Shown one piece after another: positions 9,526 through 19,485 of a DNA stretch of 64,000 bases (position 1 is the stretch's first letter; every line of letters begins with the position of its first letter). This stretch comes from Bradyrhizobium niftali (lineage in GTDB: Bacteria > Pseudomonadota > Alphaproteobacteria > Rhizobiales > Xanthobacteraceae): positions 80,101 through 144,100 of the forward strand of contig NZ_SPQT01000028.1 in assembly GCF_004571025.1 (NCBI RefSeq). The letters run 5' to 3'. The notes beneath the pieces were generated by a model. That model had not been told where the DNA came from. It worked only from the letters and a program-made list of their open reading frames with translations, and ran no database searches. The position numbers and the translations under genes were made by a program.

Positions 9526-10755
9526 ATGAGCCGTCGCATCAAGAGAATGAACCCGAAGCCCCGTTCGCGTGACGAGCGCGATGACGCACGTCCGTTCAAG
9601 GCGCGCAGCGCCAAGAAAGCGGGGCCGCGGCCTGGCGCCAAGCCGGGTGCGAAGTCGCCGCGTTTTGCGGCCGAGCGTGCCGAGCGGCGCCCGCCCAAGG
9701 CAGCGCTGGAAAAGGCAGCGCTGGAAAAGCCTGTACCCGCCAAGCCCGTCGAGGCGCTGCTGCCGACCAAGGTGCAGACCGTCAAGGTGACGGCCGACGA
9801 GAACAACATGCGCGTCGATCGCTTCCTCGAGGCGCGCTTTCCCGGCCTGTCGTTCTCCCACATCCAGCGCGTCGTCCGCAAAGGCGAGCTCCGCGTCGAC
9901 GGCAAGCGTGTCGACAGCAAGGATCGGCTGGAGGAGGGCCAGAGCGTCCGCATTCCGCCGCTGAAGCTCGACACGCCGAAGGCCGCCGGCGAGCTATCGG
10001 AAGGCGCCCAAAAGACGCTTGCCGCGCTGAAGGAGATGACGATCTACGAGGACGACGACGTCCTCGTGCTGAACAAGCCGGCCGGACTTGCCGTGCAGGG
10101 CGGCTCGGGCATGACGCGGCACATCGACCAGATGCTGGAGGTGATGCGCGATTCCAAGGGCCAGAAGCCGCGCCTCGTGCACCGCATCGACAGGGAGACG
10201 TCGGGCTGCCTGCTGATTGCCAAGACGCGATTTGCCGCCTCGCATCTGACCGGCGCCTTCCGTTCGCGGTCCGCGCGAAAAACCTATTGGGCGCTGGTGC
10301 CGGGTCTGCCGAAGCCGAAGCAGGGCCGCATCTCGACCTTCCTCGCGAAGGAAGAGAGCGAGGACGATACCATCATGCGCATCGCCCAGCATGGCGACGA
10401 GGGCGCGAGCCACGCGGTGACGTATTATGCGGTGGTCGAGACCGCTGGCAACAAGCTGACCTGGGTGTCGTTAAAGCCGGTGACGGGCCGCACCCACCAG
10501 CTCCGCGCGCATATGGAGCATATCGGCCATCCCATCGTCGGCGATCCCAAATATTTCAACATCGAGAACTGGCAGCTGCCGGGCGGGCTGCAAAACCGGC
10601 TGCATCTGCTCGCGCGCCGCATCGTCATTCCGCATCCGCGCGGCGGCGTGATCGACGCAACCGCCCCGCTGCCGCCGCACATGCAGCAGTCGTGGAATCT
10701 GCTCGGGCTCGATGCAAGCCGGTTCGATCCGATCGAGAACGCGCCGGAAGAGTAG
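9526..10755 (+). CDS. RluA-family 23S rRNA pseudouridine synthase (RluC-like)
   Basis: A 409-residue protein in three parts. Residues 1-80 are a very basic Lys/Arg/Ala/Pro-rich extension of low complexity. Residues about 88-145 form an S4 RNA-binding domain (NNMRVDRFLEARFPGLSFS). Residues about 172-390 are the synthase core with HRIDRETSG at 219-227 and catalytic Asp222. GRTHQLRAHMEHIGHPIVGD is the second conserved RluA motif. It probably isomerises uridines in 23S rRNA. The S4 plus RluA layout favours RluC or RluD, and the exact site is not deducible. A tandem nine-base duplication encodes the KAALEKAALE repeat in the basic extension. Confidence 0.93.
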   Translation: MSRRIKRMNPKPRSRDERDDARPFKARSAKKAGPRPGAKPGAKSPRFAAERAERRPPKAALEKAALEKPVPAKPVEALLPTKVQTVKVTADENNMRVDRFLEARFPGLSFSHIQRVVRKGELRVDGKRVDSKDRLEEGQSVRIPPLKLDTPKAAGELSEGAQKTLAALKEMTIYEDDDVLVLNKPAGLAVQGGSGMTRHIDQMLEVMRDSKGQKPRLVHRIDRETSGCLLIAKTRFAASHLTGAFRSRSARKTYWALVPGLPKPKQGRISTFLAKEESEDDTIMRIAQHGDEGASHAVTYYAVVETAGNKLTWVSLKPVTGRTHQLRAHMEHIGHPIVGDPKYFNIENWQLPGGLQNRLHLLARRIVIPHPRGGVIDATAPLPPHMQQSWNLLGLDASRFDPIENAPEE

Positions 10756-10797
10756 GGGCGCGCGAACGAGTAAGGCGCGGGACTAGCCACGTTCTCG

Positions 10798-10913
10798 CTG
10801 TCATCGCCCGCGAAGGCGGGCGATCCAGTATTCCAGAGGCCGGCGTTAGAGAACTCGCTCTCACCACATCCGCCGCGGCGTACTGGATGCCCCGCCTTCG
10901 CGGGGCATGACAG
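10798..10913. repeat. Intergenic palindromic repeat, family E, copy 1
   Basis: The outer arms are CTGTCATCGCCCGCGAAGG and the near-inverse CCTTCGCGGGGCATGACAG. Inner arms GATCCAGTA and TACTGGAT also pair. It lies between the convergent RluA-family gene and a hypothetical gene. A second copy is at 31019. Confidence 0.85.
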
Positions 10914-10942
10914 CGTTGGTTGTGTCGCCGCCCACACCACCC

Positions 10943-11389
10943 TCAATTCCGAAACTGCTCCAGAAACATGCGCAAGCTGTCGTGCGGGGTCTCGACATCC
11001 GTGATCAGCCAGCCTTCGGGGCCGTTGACGAGGATGAAGTTCAGCGTCACCCGGCGGCCGTGATTGTCGAAATTCGCCGCGACATAGGTCTTGTCGTATT
11101 GCCTCCGCACGACCGCGATCGCGACCGGGCCGAGCTTCCAGCTCGGGCTCTGCACCAGGAAATCATAGGGCTCGGCCCTCGGCGTGCTCCAGGCCTTGCG
11201 CAGCGGGAAATCGAAGAATTGCCGGGCGGTGACGCCATCCCGCGGCAGGCCTTTTGACAGCTCCGGCGCGCCCTGGCCGTAATGGGCATAGACGTTGCGG
11301 ACCAGCGATTCCGGGCTACGAAAGCCGGCCTCCGCCGCGGCCAGCCAAAGCCCGGCGACCAGGGCCACAATACCCGCAAGTTCCCTCAT
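10943..11389 (-). CDS. Exported hypothetical protein, DUF3828-like
   Basis: A 148-residue protein with a signal peptide (MRELAGIVALVAGLWLAAAEA). The mature part begins with a FRSPESLVRNVYAHYGQG segment, then VAIAVVRRQYDKTYVAANFD and a GWLITDVE end. This matches the general layout of DUF3828 proteins (a fold related to NTF2). The ATG at 11389 starts a good signal peptide. It lies opposite to and between the RluA-family and ATP12 genes. No function is known. Confidence 0.75.
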   Translation of the reverse strand: MRELAGIVALVAGLWLAAAEAGFRSPESLVRNVYAHYGQGAPELSKGLPRDGVTARQFFDFPLRKAWSTPRAEPYDFLVQSPSWKLGPVAIAVVRRQYDKTYVAANFDNHGRRVTLNFILVNGPEGWLITDVETPHDSLRMFLEQFRN

Positions 11390-11464
11390 CCCTGCCGCTC
11401 GCTTTATCGGGCGCCGGTCTTGTCGTACAAGCCTAGCACTGAGCGAGTAGGGCCGAAAACTGAC

Positions 11465-12259
11465 ATGCGCGAATTGTTCGAAGAGGTTGCGGGGCAATCC
11501 CCGCGCGATCCACGCGAGGCGGCCCGCCAGTCCGCGCGCACGCCGCAGCGCAAGCGCTTCTACCAGGAGGCCGGCGTCGCCGAGACCGAAGGCGGCTTCG
11601 CCATCACGCTCGACGGCAAGCCGATCCGCACGCCGTCCGGCCGCCAGGTGGTGATCCCCTCACGCGCGCTGGCCGACGCGGTCGCCGCCGAATGGGCGGC
11701 CCAGGGCGAGACGATCGATCCCGTGACCATGCCGCTGACGCGGATCGCCAACAGCGTGGTCGAGGGCGTGGTCGATCGCGTCGAACTCGTCAGGGACGAT
11801 CTTGCAAAATATTTCGAGTCTGACCTGCTATTCTATCGCGCCGGCCATCCCGAGGCGCTCGTGGCCCGCGAGGCCACGCATTGGGACCCCGTGCTGTTCT
11901 GGGCCGCGGAGACGCTGGGCGCGCATTTCATCCTGTCCGAGGGCGTCATGCATGTGAAGCAGCCGGACGAGGCCATTCAGGCCGCCCGCGCAGCCGTGCC
12001 CGGGGATGCCTGGTCGGTCGCGGCACTCCATGTGATGACGACCCTGACCGGCTCGGCGCTGCTGGCGCTGGCCCTGGCCCACGGTGTGCGCGAGGCCGGC
12101 CAGGTCTGGGCCGCCGCCCATGTCGACGAGGACTGGAACACCGACCAATGGGGCGTGGACGAGGAGGCCGCGGCACGCCGGGCCGCCCGCGCGCGGGATT
12201 TCGAGGCTGCCGTCGCGGTTCTGGACGCGGTGAAGCCGCCCGCGGCCGAAGGTCCTTAA
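11465..12259 (+). CDS. ATP12 family F1-ATPase assembly chaperone
   Basis: A 264-residue protein with the ATP12 signature RFYQEAGVAETEGGFAITLDGKP early on and IDPVTMPLTRIANSVVEG in the middle, then DLLFYRAGHPEALV. In mitochondria ATP12 binds the F1 alpha subunit before assembly, and alphaproteobacterial members are thought to act likewise. The ATG at 11465 is chosen because the family begins with a short MRELFEE-like lead. It is 54 bases upstream of the FliK-like gene. Position after an RluA gene is conserved in relatives. Confidence 0.93.
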   Translation: MRELFEEVAGQSPRDPREAARQSARTPQRKRFYQEAGVAETEGGFAITLDGKPIRTPSGRQVVIPSRALADAVAAEWAAQGETIDPVTMPLTRIANSVVEGVVDRVELVRDDLAKYFESDLLFYRAGHPEALVAREATHWDPVLFWAAETLGAHFILSEGVMHVKQPDEAIQAARAAVPGDAWSVAALHVMTTLTGSALLALALAHGVREAGQVWAAAHVDEDWNTDQWGVDEEAAARRAARARDFEAAVAVLDAVKPPAAEGP

Positions 12260-12312
12260 CGAGAGGTTTACGACGCCGGCGTTAGGGTGGCCCGTGCTCC
12301 TGGGCCCCTGAG

Positions 12313-13950
12313 ATGGCGACGCCGATCAGTTCCATTACTCCCGTCAGTGCCGCCAGCCCCGTGGCTGACGCGGCGACGCCCGATCTCGTGCTTCAGGCCG
12401 GCAGCGTCGTCGACGCGAGAGTGGTCAGCGTGCTCGCCGACAATCTGGTGCGGATCGCGATTGCAAACCTCTCCCTCGACGTGATGTCGGAAGTCGCGCT
12501 GTCGCCGGGGCAAAATCTCCAGCTCGCGGTGTCGCAGAACGACGGCACCATCCGCCTCGCCGTCATGGGCGGCGCAGGCGAGGCGGCCGCCGATCAGGTC
12601 ACGCTGACGCCGGCCGCGGCTTCGCTGGTCGACAGCCCGTCGCTTGCACCGTCCACGAACGCCGCCCGTAATCCCCTCACGCCGTTCGAGCAGGTCGCCG
12701 TCACGATGGCTTCGGCCGAGGCCGCGAGCAAGCAGGGCAGCCAGGCGCCGCTTTTCGCTAACCTCGCCTCCGTCGTGACCGGCAGCGATCTGCCGGCGGG
12801 ATTGAAGCAGGCGGTGCTGGACGTGCTGGCGCAGCAGACGCCGCTCAACACCGCGCTTGATGGCGGCGACATCGAATCCGCCTTCCAGAAGTCAGGGCTG
12901 TTTCTCGAGGCTTCGCTTGCCGCGGGCGCGACGCCGTCGCCAGGTGCCGTGCCGGACCTGAAAGCGGCGCTGCTGGTGCTGCGCCAGACGCTGGCCGCGA
13001 CCTCAGGCGCGCTCGAGACTGGCGCGCCGCAGGCACCGGCGCAAGGCACCGCGCCGCCGACAAGTGTCACGACCACGCCGCAGACCGCAGCGTCCGCACT
13101 TCAGGCGGCGGACGAAGCCGCGCAGGCGGCATTGCCGTCGCCCAATCCGGAGATCGCCCAGCCGCCGCAAACGCCGCGCGGCGCTGCGCTCGCAGCCGCC
13201 GTGCTGGCCGACATGGCGAACGCAACGCCGCAGGCGGCGGGCTCGCGCACCATGTCCGCAGGCCTTGCGGCGAGCCTCTTGCAGGAGGTCACGCAAAACC
13301 TGCCGCGCATGATCGGCAATTTGCCGGGCTCGAACAAGGCCGTGCCTGACGGCCACATCTTCGAGGCAGCCGCGCGCGCGACGCCACCGCCATTCCGCGG
13401 CGCGCTGCCGTCGCCGCAGTCCATCGCCTCGCCATCGCTCGTGCCGGATACGCCGCTGGCGGCGACCGTGCACCGTCTGCTCGACGACACCAATGCCGCG
13501 ATCGCGCGGCAGACCTTGCTCCAGGTCGCCTCGCTCCCCGATCGCACCGATGCCTCGGGGCACCGCATCGACCCGGCCGTGCCGCAGTGGAATTTCGAGA
13601 TTCCCTTTGCGACACCGCAGGGCACCGCCATGGCGCAGTTCGAGATCTCGCGCGACGGCGGCAACGAATCCACCGATCTCGCCAAACGCGCCTGGCGCGC
13701 ACGCTTCACGCTCAACGTCGAGCCGGCCGGCCCCGTGCATGCCTTGATCACGCTGAACGGCGACAAGACCTTCGTGCGGATGTGGGCGGAGCGGCCGGCG
13801 ACCGCGCAGCAGCTCCGCGCCGGGATCGGTGATCTCAATCAGGCGCTGACCAGGGCCGAGCTCAAGCCCGGCGACATCGTGGTGCGCGACGGCACGCCGC
13901 CGCAGCCGGCACCGGCCCGCGCCGGCCACTTCCTGGACCGCGCCACATGA
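12313..13950 (+). CDS. Flagellar hook-length control protein FliK-like (Flg_hook domain)
   Basis: A 545-residue protein with a long Ala/Pro/Gln-rich low-complexity middle (about 100-350), as in hook rulers. The C-terminal part (about 420-525) reads FEIPFATPQGTAMAQFEISR and VHALITLNGDKTFVRMWAE, typical of the Flg_hook domain. Such domains contact the FlhB C-terminal domain to switch export specificity. It overlaps the next gene, an FlhB C-domain homologue, by four bases. No other flagellar gene is in the window, so it is either a second system's ruler or a separate two-gene module. Residues 20-80 resemble an OB-like beta domain. Confidence 0.75.
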   Translation: MATPISSITPVSAASPVADAATPDLVLQAGSVVDARVVSVLADNLVRIAIANLSLDVMSEVALSPGQNLQLAVSQNDGTIRLAVMGGAGEAAADQVTLTPAAASLVDSPSLAPSTNAARNPLTPFEQVAVTMASAEAASKQGSQAPLFANLASVVTGSDLPAGLKQAVLDVLAQQTPLNTALDGGDIESAFQKSGLFLEASLAAGATPSPGAVPDLKAALLVLRQTLAATSGALETGAPQAPAQGTAPPTSVTTTPQTAASALQAADEAAQAALPSPNPEIAQPPQTPRGAALAAAVLADMANATPQAAGSRTMSAGLAASLLQEVTQNLPRMIGNLPGSNKAVPDGHIFEAAARATPPPFRGALPSPQSIASPSLVPDTPLAATVHRLLDDTNAAIARQTLLQVASLPDRTDASGHRIDPAVPQWNFEIPFATPQGTAMAQFEISRDGGNESTDLAKRAWRARFTLNVEPAGPVHALITLNGDKTFVRMWAERPATAQQLRAGIGDLNQALTRAELKPGDIVVRDGTPPQPAPARAGHFLDRAT

Positions 13951-14210
13951 GTGATCCATCCAAGCTCGCGATCGCGCTGCATTACGAGAAGGGCTCTGGC
14001 GCGCCCATCGTCGTCGCCAAGGGCAAGGGCACGATCGGCGAAAAAATCGTCGAGATCGCCAGGGCCAACGACATCCCGATCGAGGAGAACGAAATTCTGG
14101 CCGGCGCGCTGTCCAAGGTCGAGCTTGGCGAGGAGATCCCGCCCGATCTCTACAAGGCCGTCGCCGAAGTGCTGGTGTTCGTGCTGCGGCTGTCGGGCCG
14201 GGCCAGGTAG
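13947..14210 (+). CDS. FlhB/YscU C-terminal domain homologue (YlqH/FhlB-like)
   Basis: An 87-residue soluble protein equivalent to only the cytoplasmic tail of the type III export switch. It reads KLAIALHYEKGSGAPIVVAK, then GEKIVEIARANDIPIEEN and LGEEIPPDLYKAVAEVLVFV, all conserved in FlhB-C. The autocleavage motif NPTH is replaced by DPSK, so self-cleavage is not expected. There is no membrane part. The coupling (ATGA overlap) to the FliK-like gene mirrors the ruler-switch interaction and matches the fliK-like/ylqH arrangement known in other bacteria. Confidence 0.85.
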   Translation: MSDPSKLAIALHYEKGSGAPIVVAKGKGTIGEKIVEIARANDIPIEENEILAGALSKVELGEEIPPDLYKAVAEVLVFVLRLSGRAR

Positions 14211-14278
14211 CTGTCATCGTTTCACCATGATAGCGGCTGCATGGTCGCCGCCAATTCCATCGCTCAACGGACATTCAC

Positions 14279-15097
14279 GTGATCACTCGCCGTTCCACCC
14301 TCGGCCTTCTCGCCGCAACCGCGATCCTGCCGTCGCGTGCGCTCGCCCATGTCGCGCCGCCGCGCAACGAGATCCGCGACAGCCTGGCAAAACGCTTCGC
14401 CGATCTCGGCACATCAGGCACTTTTGTCGGCTACAAGGTCGAGGACTATCTGATCGTCGCCAGCGACAAGGAGCGCTCGGGCGAGGGCAAGCTGCCGGCC
14501 TCGACCTTCAAGATCCCGAACTCGCTGATCGCGCTGGAGACCGGCGTGGTCACAGATCCCGACAAGGACGTGTTCCCCTGGGACGGCGTGAAGCGCGGAA
14601 TCGAGGCGTGGAACAAGGATCACACGCTGCGCAGCGCCATCGCGGTCGGTGCGGTGCCGGTCTATCAGGAGATCGCGCGCCGGATCGGGCAGGAGCGGAT
14701 GCAGAAGTACGTCGATCTGTTCGACTATGGCAATCGCGACATCGGCGGCGGCATCGACCAGTTCTGGCTCACCGGAAACTTGCGCATCGATCCGGTCGAG
14801 CAGATCGATTTCGTCGACCGGCTGCGGCGCCGCGCGCTGCCGATTTCCAAGCGCAGCCAGGATCTCGTCGCCGACATCCTGCCGGTGACCAAGGTCGGCG
14901 ATAGCGTCATCCGCGCCAAGTCCGGCCTCCTGGGCGCCGAGCGCGGCGAGCCGTCGCTGGGCTGGATGGTCGGCGGGGCCGAGAAGGGCGAGGCGCACAC
15001 CGTGTTCGCGCTCAACATGGACTGCACCGAGCCGCGCCTCGTCGGCGAGCGCATGCCCCTGACGCAAGCCTGCCTTGCCGAGATCGGCGCGGTCTGA
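14279..15097 (+). CDS. Class D (OXA-type) beta-lactamase family protein
   Basis: A 272-residue exported enzyme. The class D motifs are all in order: Ser75-Thr-Phe-Lys78 (nucleophile and carbamylated Lys), Ser119-Ala-Ile121 (SxV position), Tyr150-Gly-Asn152 (YGN), Trp163-Leu164 and Lys214-Ser-Gly216 (KTG position). The N-terminus has a signal with TRRSTLGLL, a possible twin-arginine motif. The start is GTG at 14279, the only start giving the full signal. It lies 68 bases after the FlhB-C-like gene. Nothing regulatory such as blaR is adjacent. It may confer intrinsic penicillin hydrolysis; activity is inferred from motifs. Confidence 0.92.
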   Translation: MITRRSTLGLLAATAILPSRALAHVAPPRNEIRDSLAKRFADLGTSGTFVGYKVEDYLIVASDKERSGEGKLPASTFKIPNSLIALETGVVTDPDKDVFPWDGVKRGIEAWNKDHTLRSAIAVGAVPVYQEIARRIGQERMQKYVDLFDYGNRDIGGGIDQFWLTGNLRIDPVEQIDFVDRLRRRALPISKRSQDLVADILPVTKVGDSVIRAKSGLLGAERGEPSLGWMVGGAEKGEAHTVFALNMDCTEPRLVGERMPLTQACLAEIGAV

Positions 15098-15135
15098 GCG
15101 CAACTGCGCTGATCTGCTGCCTCACCAGCCTCCGT

Positions 15136-15232
15136 CCTCATCCTGAGGAGCCCGCGTAGCGGGCGTCTCGAAGGATAGTTGCGGGCGAGATCGGGGCCTT
15201 CATGGTTCGAGACGCGCGTCCCGCGCTCCTCT
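15136..15232. repeat. Intergenic palindromic repeat, family D, copy 1
   Basis: The element starts CCTCATCCTGAGGAGC, followed by GCGTCTCGAAGGA. The inverse TTCGAGACGCGC and GCGCTCCT close it. Copies are at 29172 and 39519. It is directly followed by a family B element. Confidence 0.85.
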
Positions 15233-15259
15233 CGTCGTTGCGGGCAGGCATCTCTCCAC

Positions 15260-15337
15260 GTCATTGCGAGCGCAGCGAAGCAATCCAGAGCCCCTCCGCG
15301 GAAAGATTCTGGATTGCTTCGCTGCGCTCGCAATGAC
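15260..15337. repeat. Intergenic palindromic repeat, family B, copy 1
   Basis: Near-perfect inverted arms GTCATTGCGAGCGCAGCGAA and TTCGCTGCGCTCGCAATGAC surround a short centre with CAATCCAGA and TCTGGATTG arms. Other copies are at 32414, 37743 and 63541, with a half copy at 29285. Confidence 0.92.
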
Positions 15338-15355
15338 GGAGTATGGGGCGCCGGC

Positions 15356-16349
15356 CTAGCCCAGCTTGAAAAGCGCCTGCAAGAATTCCTCGACCGCCTT
15401 GCGCGACTCCGCGGCGGTTGCGGGATTGCCGCCGACATGGGGATTGAGCTCGACGCAGGCGTCCCTGTAGGTGAAGGGCGCCTGCGTGCTGGCGTTCATC
15501 AGCACGCCGCCGTCGCCTTCCTTGATCTGGCAATTGCGCACGGTCTGGGCGTTGGCGGAGACAGTCACGGTGGCGACGCCGAGTAGGCCGCTGTCGAAGC
15601 CGTGCGCGCTATCCGGGGTATTCGGTCAGCACCACGTCGCGCCCGGCGGTCTTGAGCCGCTCGACGAAGGCCTTGCAGCTCTTCACGGGGTTGTAGTCGT
15701 CAGGCGTGCCGTGGAAGATGCGGATCGGGCGCGCCGTGACCTCGGTATCGCCGACATAGCTCGTCGAGCAATCCGGATAGAACGGGATGTAGGCAGCGAA
15801 CTGGATGCCGGACTTGTTCCAGAGCTTGTTGAAGCGGTCGAGGCTCGCATACAGCGTTGCCTGTCCGCCGCGCGAAAAGCCCATCAGCACGATGCGGTCG
15901 GGGTCGACGCGGGGATGCTTCGCCAGAATCTCGAGCGAGCGGTAGATGTCGACGATCAGATTGAGCCGGCCGAGCAGGGCCTGGTTCGGTCCGACCACCG
16001 TCAGTCCGCGGCCGGTAAAGCCGTCGATCACGAAGGTCGAGATGCCCATGGCGTTGAAGGCGTGCACCCAGGCTTCCGTGGTGGCGCCGACGCCGCTGGA
16101 GCCGTGCATCAGCACCACGACGGGGAGTTTTCCACTGCCCTGCGCGACGCGGAATTCGCCCGCGACCGTCACCGGCTTGCCGGCGGCCGCATCGCCGCTG
16201 AGGAATTGCTGGTCGGAGAGGGTGAGCGAGGGGATCGGGTAGATCTCGGCGCGGGTAGCGACTTCCTTGGGAAGAGATTGCGCGCTGGCGAGCGTAGTTG
16301 AGACACAAAGCGCGATGAGCGCGGCAGCGGCGCGGAATGCCCTCGGCAT
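15356..16349 (-). pseudogene. Dienelactone hydrolase family protein, single-base frameshift
   Basis: An exported alpha/beta hydrolase with signal peptide residues 1-23. The oxyanion segment VVVLMHGSSG, the nucleophile Ser159 in GFSRGG and the acid Asp in HGTPDD are intact. At a run of four G on the + strand (15615-15618) the frame shifts, so translation ends at LTEYPG, residue 246. Removing one base restores PDSAHGFDSG, which carries the catalytic His, and a full length of 330 residues ending at 15356. The truncated product would lack the His and be inactive. It is either a real lesion or a homopolymer sequencing error. ATG 16349 has a GGGAGAA ribosome site. Confidence 0.88.
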
Positions 16350-16420
16350 CGGATTCTCCCTGATATTTTTTTGCAGTAGAACAACAGGCCCGCGCGCTGT
16401 CAATTTGGCGCGCGGCGGCC

Positions 16421-17017
16421 TCAGGCCTTGTCGGCCGTCTTCTTGGTCGTCAGCGCCTGGTCGATGGCAAAGCCGCCGATCTCGCTCATGGCCTGCGAGA
16501 TCACGTCGCCGCGTCTGGCAAAGCCGCTGGAGAGATAGTCGAACTGCGTCCGCGCCAGCCGCAGCACCTCGATCGGCACAGAGACCAAGGTCTCGTTGAA
16601 GCTGTCGACGGAGGCGCGCAGCGTCTCCAGCTCGGTGCTGAGCTTGCCGATGTGGCTTTCCGCATCCTGCATCAGGCCGAGCAGCTTGCCGCGCTCGGCA
16701 TCGAACGCCGCGCGCTCGGCCGCCGCAGCCGCCGTCACCTCGGTAAGCTGCGCCCGCAGCGCCTCGATCTGGGCGACCATGGCATCGGAGGCAAGCTCGG
16801 CGGCCTCGCGCAGCTCGACGTGGCGTGTGTTCTCTTCATGCTGCTGATGATAGAGCCTCTCGGCTGACATCGCCCGCTGCGTCAGCGACTCGATCAGGCT
16901 TGCGGCACGCAGCAGCATCTCGCCGTTCCGCCCAGACACCATGCTGGCCATGCGCCGCAGGAAGTCGACGGTTTCGGACGACGAGTTCGGCGGCAGGGGG
17001 ACGACCGTCGCGGACAT
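16421..17017 (-). CDS. Hypothetical coiled-coil protein
   Basis: A 198-residue protein with no signal peptide or membrane segment. Residues about 65-150 form a long coiled coil (repeated E, A, L, R heptads such as AELASDAMVAQIEALRAQL). A C-terminal globular part includes FNETLVSVPIEVLRLARTQFDYL, then SGFARRGDVISQAMSEIGGF and a basic KKTADKA tail. The central FDYLSSGFARRGD piece faintly resembles phasin-like helical proteins. The ATG at 17017 is the first good start. No function can be assigned. Confidence 0.75.
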   Translation of the reverse strand: MSATVVPLPPNSSSETVDFLRRMASMVSGRNGEMLLRAASLIESLTQRAMSAERLYHQQHEENTRHVELREAAELASDAMVAQIEALRAQLTEVTAAAAAERAAFDAERGKLLGLMQDAESHIGKLSTELETLRASVDSFNETLVSVPIEVLRLARTQFDYLSSGFARRGDVISQAMSEIGGFAIDQALTTKKTADKA

Positions 17018-17156
17018 GAGGTGATGCTTGCAGTCAGACGTGAGGACCGCCGCCGTACCGACTGGGCTCACGCAACATTCGGCGCCTGATCGTAAGCCCG
17101 AAGCAAGCCTGAATCGGCGCGCCGGGTCAACCGGCTGGTGCGGCAAATACGATCTC

Positions 17157-17240
17157 GTAGCCCGGATGGAGCGGAGCGAAATCCGGGACGGAGCAGCGTG
17201 GGGGACGACCCCGGATTACGCTCCGCTCCATCCGGGCTAC
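17157..17240. repeat. Intergenic palindromic repeat, family G, copy 1
   Basis: The outer arms GTAGCCCGGATGGAGCGGAG and CTCCGCTCCATCCGGGCTAC are perfect inverses of 20 bases, around a centre with AATCCGGG and CCCCGGATT arms. It lies between two minus-strand genes. A diverged copy is at 19372. Confidence 0.93.
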
Positions 17241-17271
17241 GCAGTCGCCGAAGCGGCCGCCAAACTTAACG

Positions 17272-17682
17272 TCAGGCGTCCTTCTGCCGGCCAATCCGCC
17301 CGAGATGGGTAAAGCCGAACCCGGCCGAGTATTTCAGGCCATAGCCCAGCGCCCGGTCGATGCCGATATGGGCCAGCCAGATCAAGGCGATGGACAAGGT
17401 GAGCGGCGAGGCGAGGCCGAAGCCCAGCGTCAGCAGCGCCACCGGCGCCATGTAGCTGTGGGCGGCGTTGTAGACCAGCGCGCCGAACCTGGCGTCCGAA
17501 AGGTAGGCCAGGAAGCTCAGATCGGGCACGAAGAAGAGCAGGGCGAAGACCAGCCAGGACCCATCCCAGGCCCAGTAAAGCATCACCATCCCTGCGAACA
17601 GGGTCAGGCCCTCCAGCCGCAGCACGATGTTGACGCCGCCTGTCACAGAGCCGGTCTCGGCCGTTTCTTGTTCTTGGTCCAT
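17272..17682 (-). CDS. DUF4260 family membrane protein
   Basis: A 136-residue integral membrane protein with about four hydrophobic segments (near residues 20-40, 43-60, 65-90 and 92-115). The segment FVPDLSFLAYLSDARFGALVYNAAHSY and the later LIWLAHIGIDRALGYGLKY are the DUF4260 signature, with conserved His and Asp that could bind metal. The ATG at 17682 is chosen because it opens a short soluble tail before the first helix. The function is unknown. It is divergent from the carboxylase gene. Confidence 0.88.
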   Translation of the reverse strand: MDQEQETAETGSVTGGVNIVLRLEGLTLFAGMVMLYWAWDGSWLVFALLFFVPDLSFLAYLSDARFGALVYNAAHSYMAPVALLTLGFGLASPLTLSIALIWLAHIGIDRALGYGLKYSAGFGFTHLGRIGRQKDA

Positions 17683-17831
17683 CGTCGTCTCCCAGGCAAA
17701 ACTTTGTAATTCCTTGCGCTTTCCCGCTGCGGCAAGGCAGCCCTGCGAGCCCGAAAGCGGCTTCCCGGCCCGCAAAATGCCGTGTTAGAACCCCCGGCAA
17801 TCGCATTTAGGCTAAGAACTGGCGGGAGCAA

Positions 17832-19364
<1,533 letters not shown>

Positions 19365-19371
19365 GGGATGA

Positions 19372-19446
19372 GTAGCCCGGATGAGCGAAGCGACATCCGG
19401 GTTTCCAGGCAAGAGTCCCGCATGTCGCTTCGCTCATGCGGGCTAC
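19372..19446. repeat. Intergenic palindromic repeat, family G, copy 2
   Basis: The outer arms GTAGCCCGGATGAGCGAAGC and GCTTCGCTCATGCGGGCTAC are inverted with one mismatch. It follows the pccB stop by seven bases. Confidence 0.88.
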
Positions 19447-19485
19447 TGGCTACGCTTCTGATTTGGCATCCTCGATCAAAATCCG

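Noticed and set aside
9700..9735. Tandem repeat in the RluA-family gene's basic lead
   Set aside because: It is an in-frame duplication coding KAALE units in a low-complexity region; ordinary slippage explains it.
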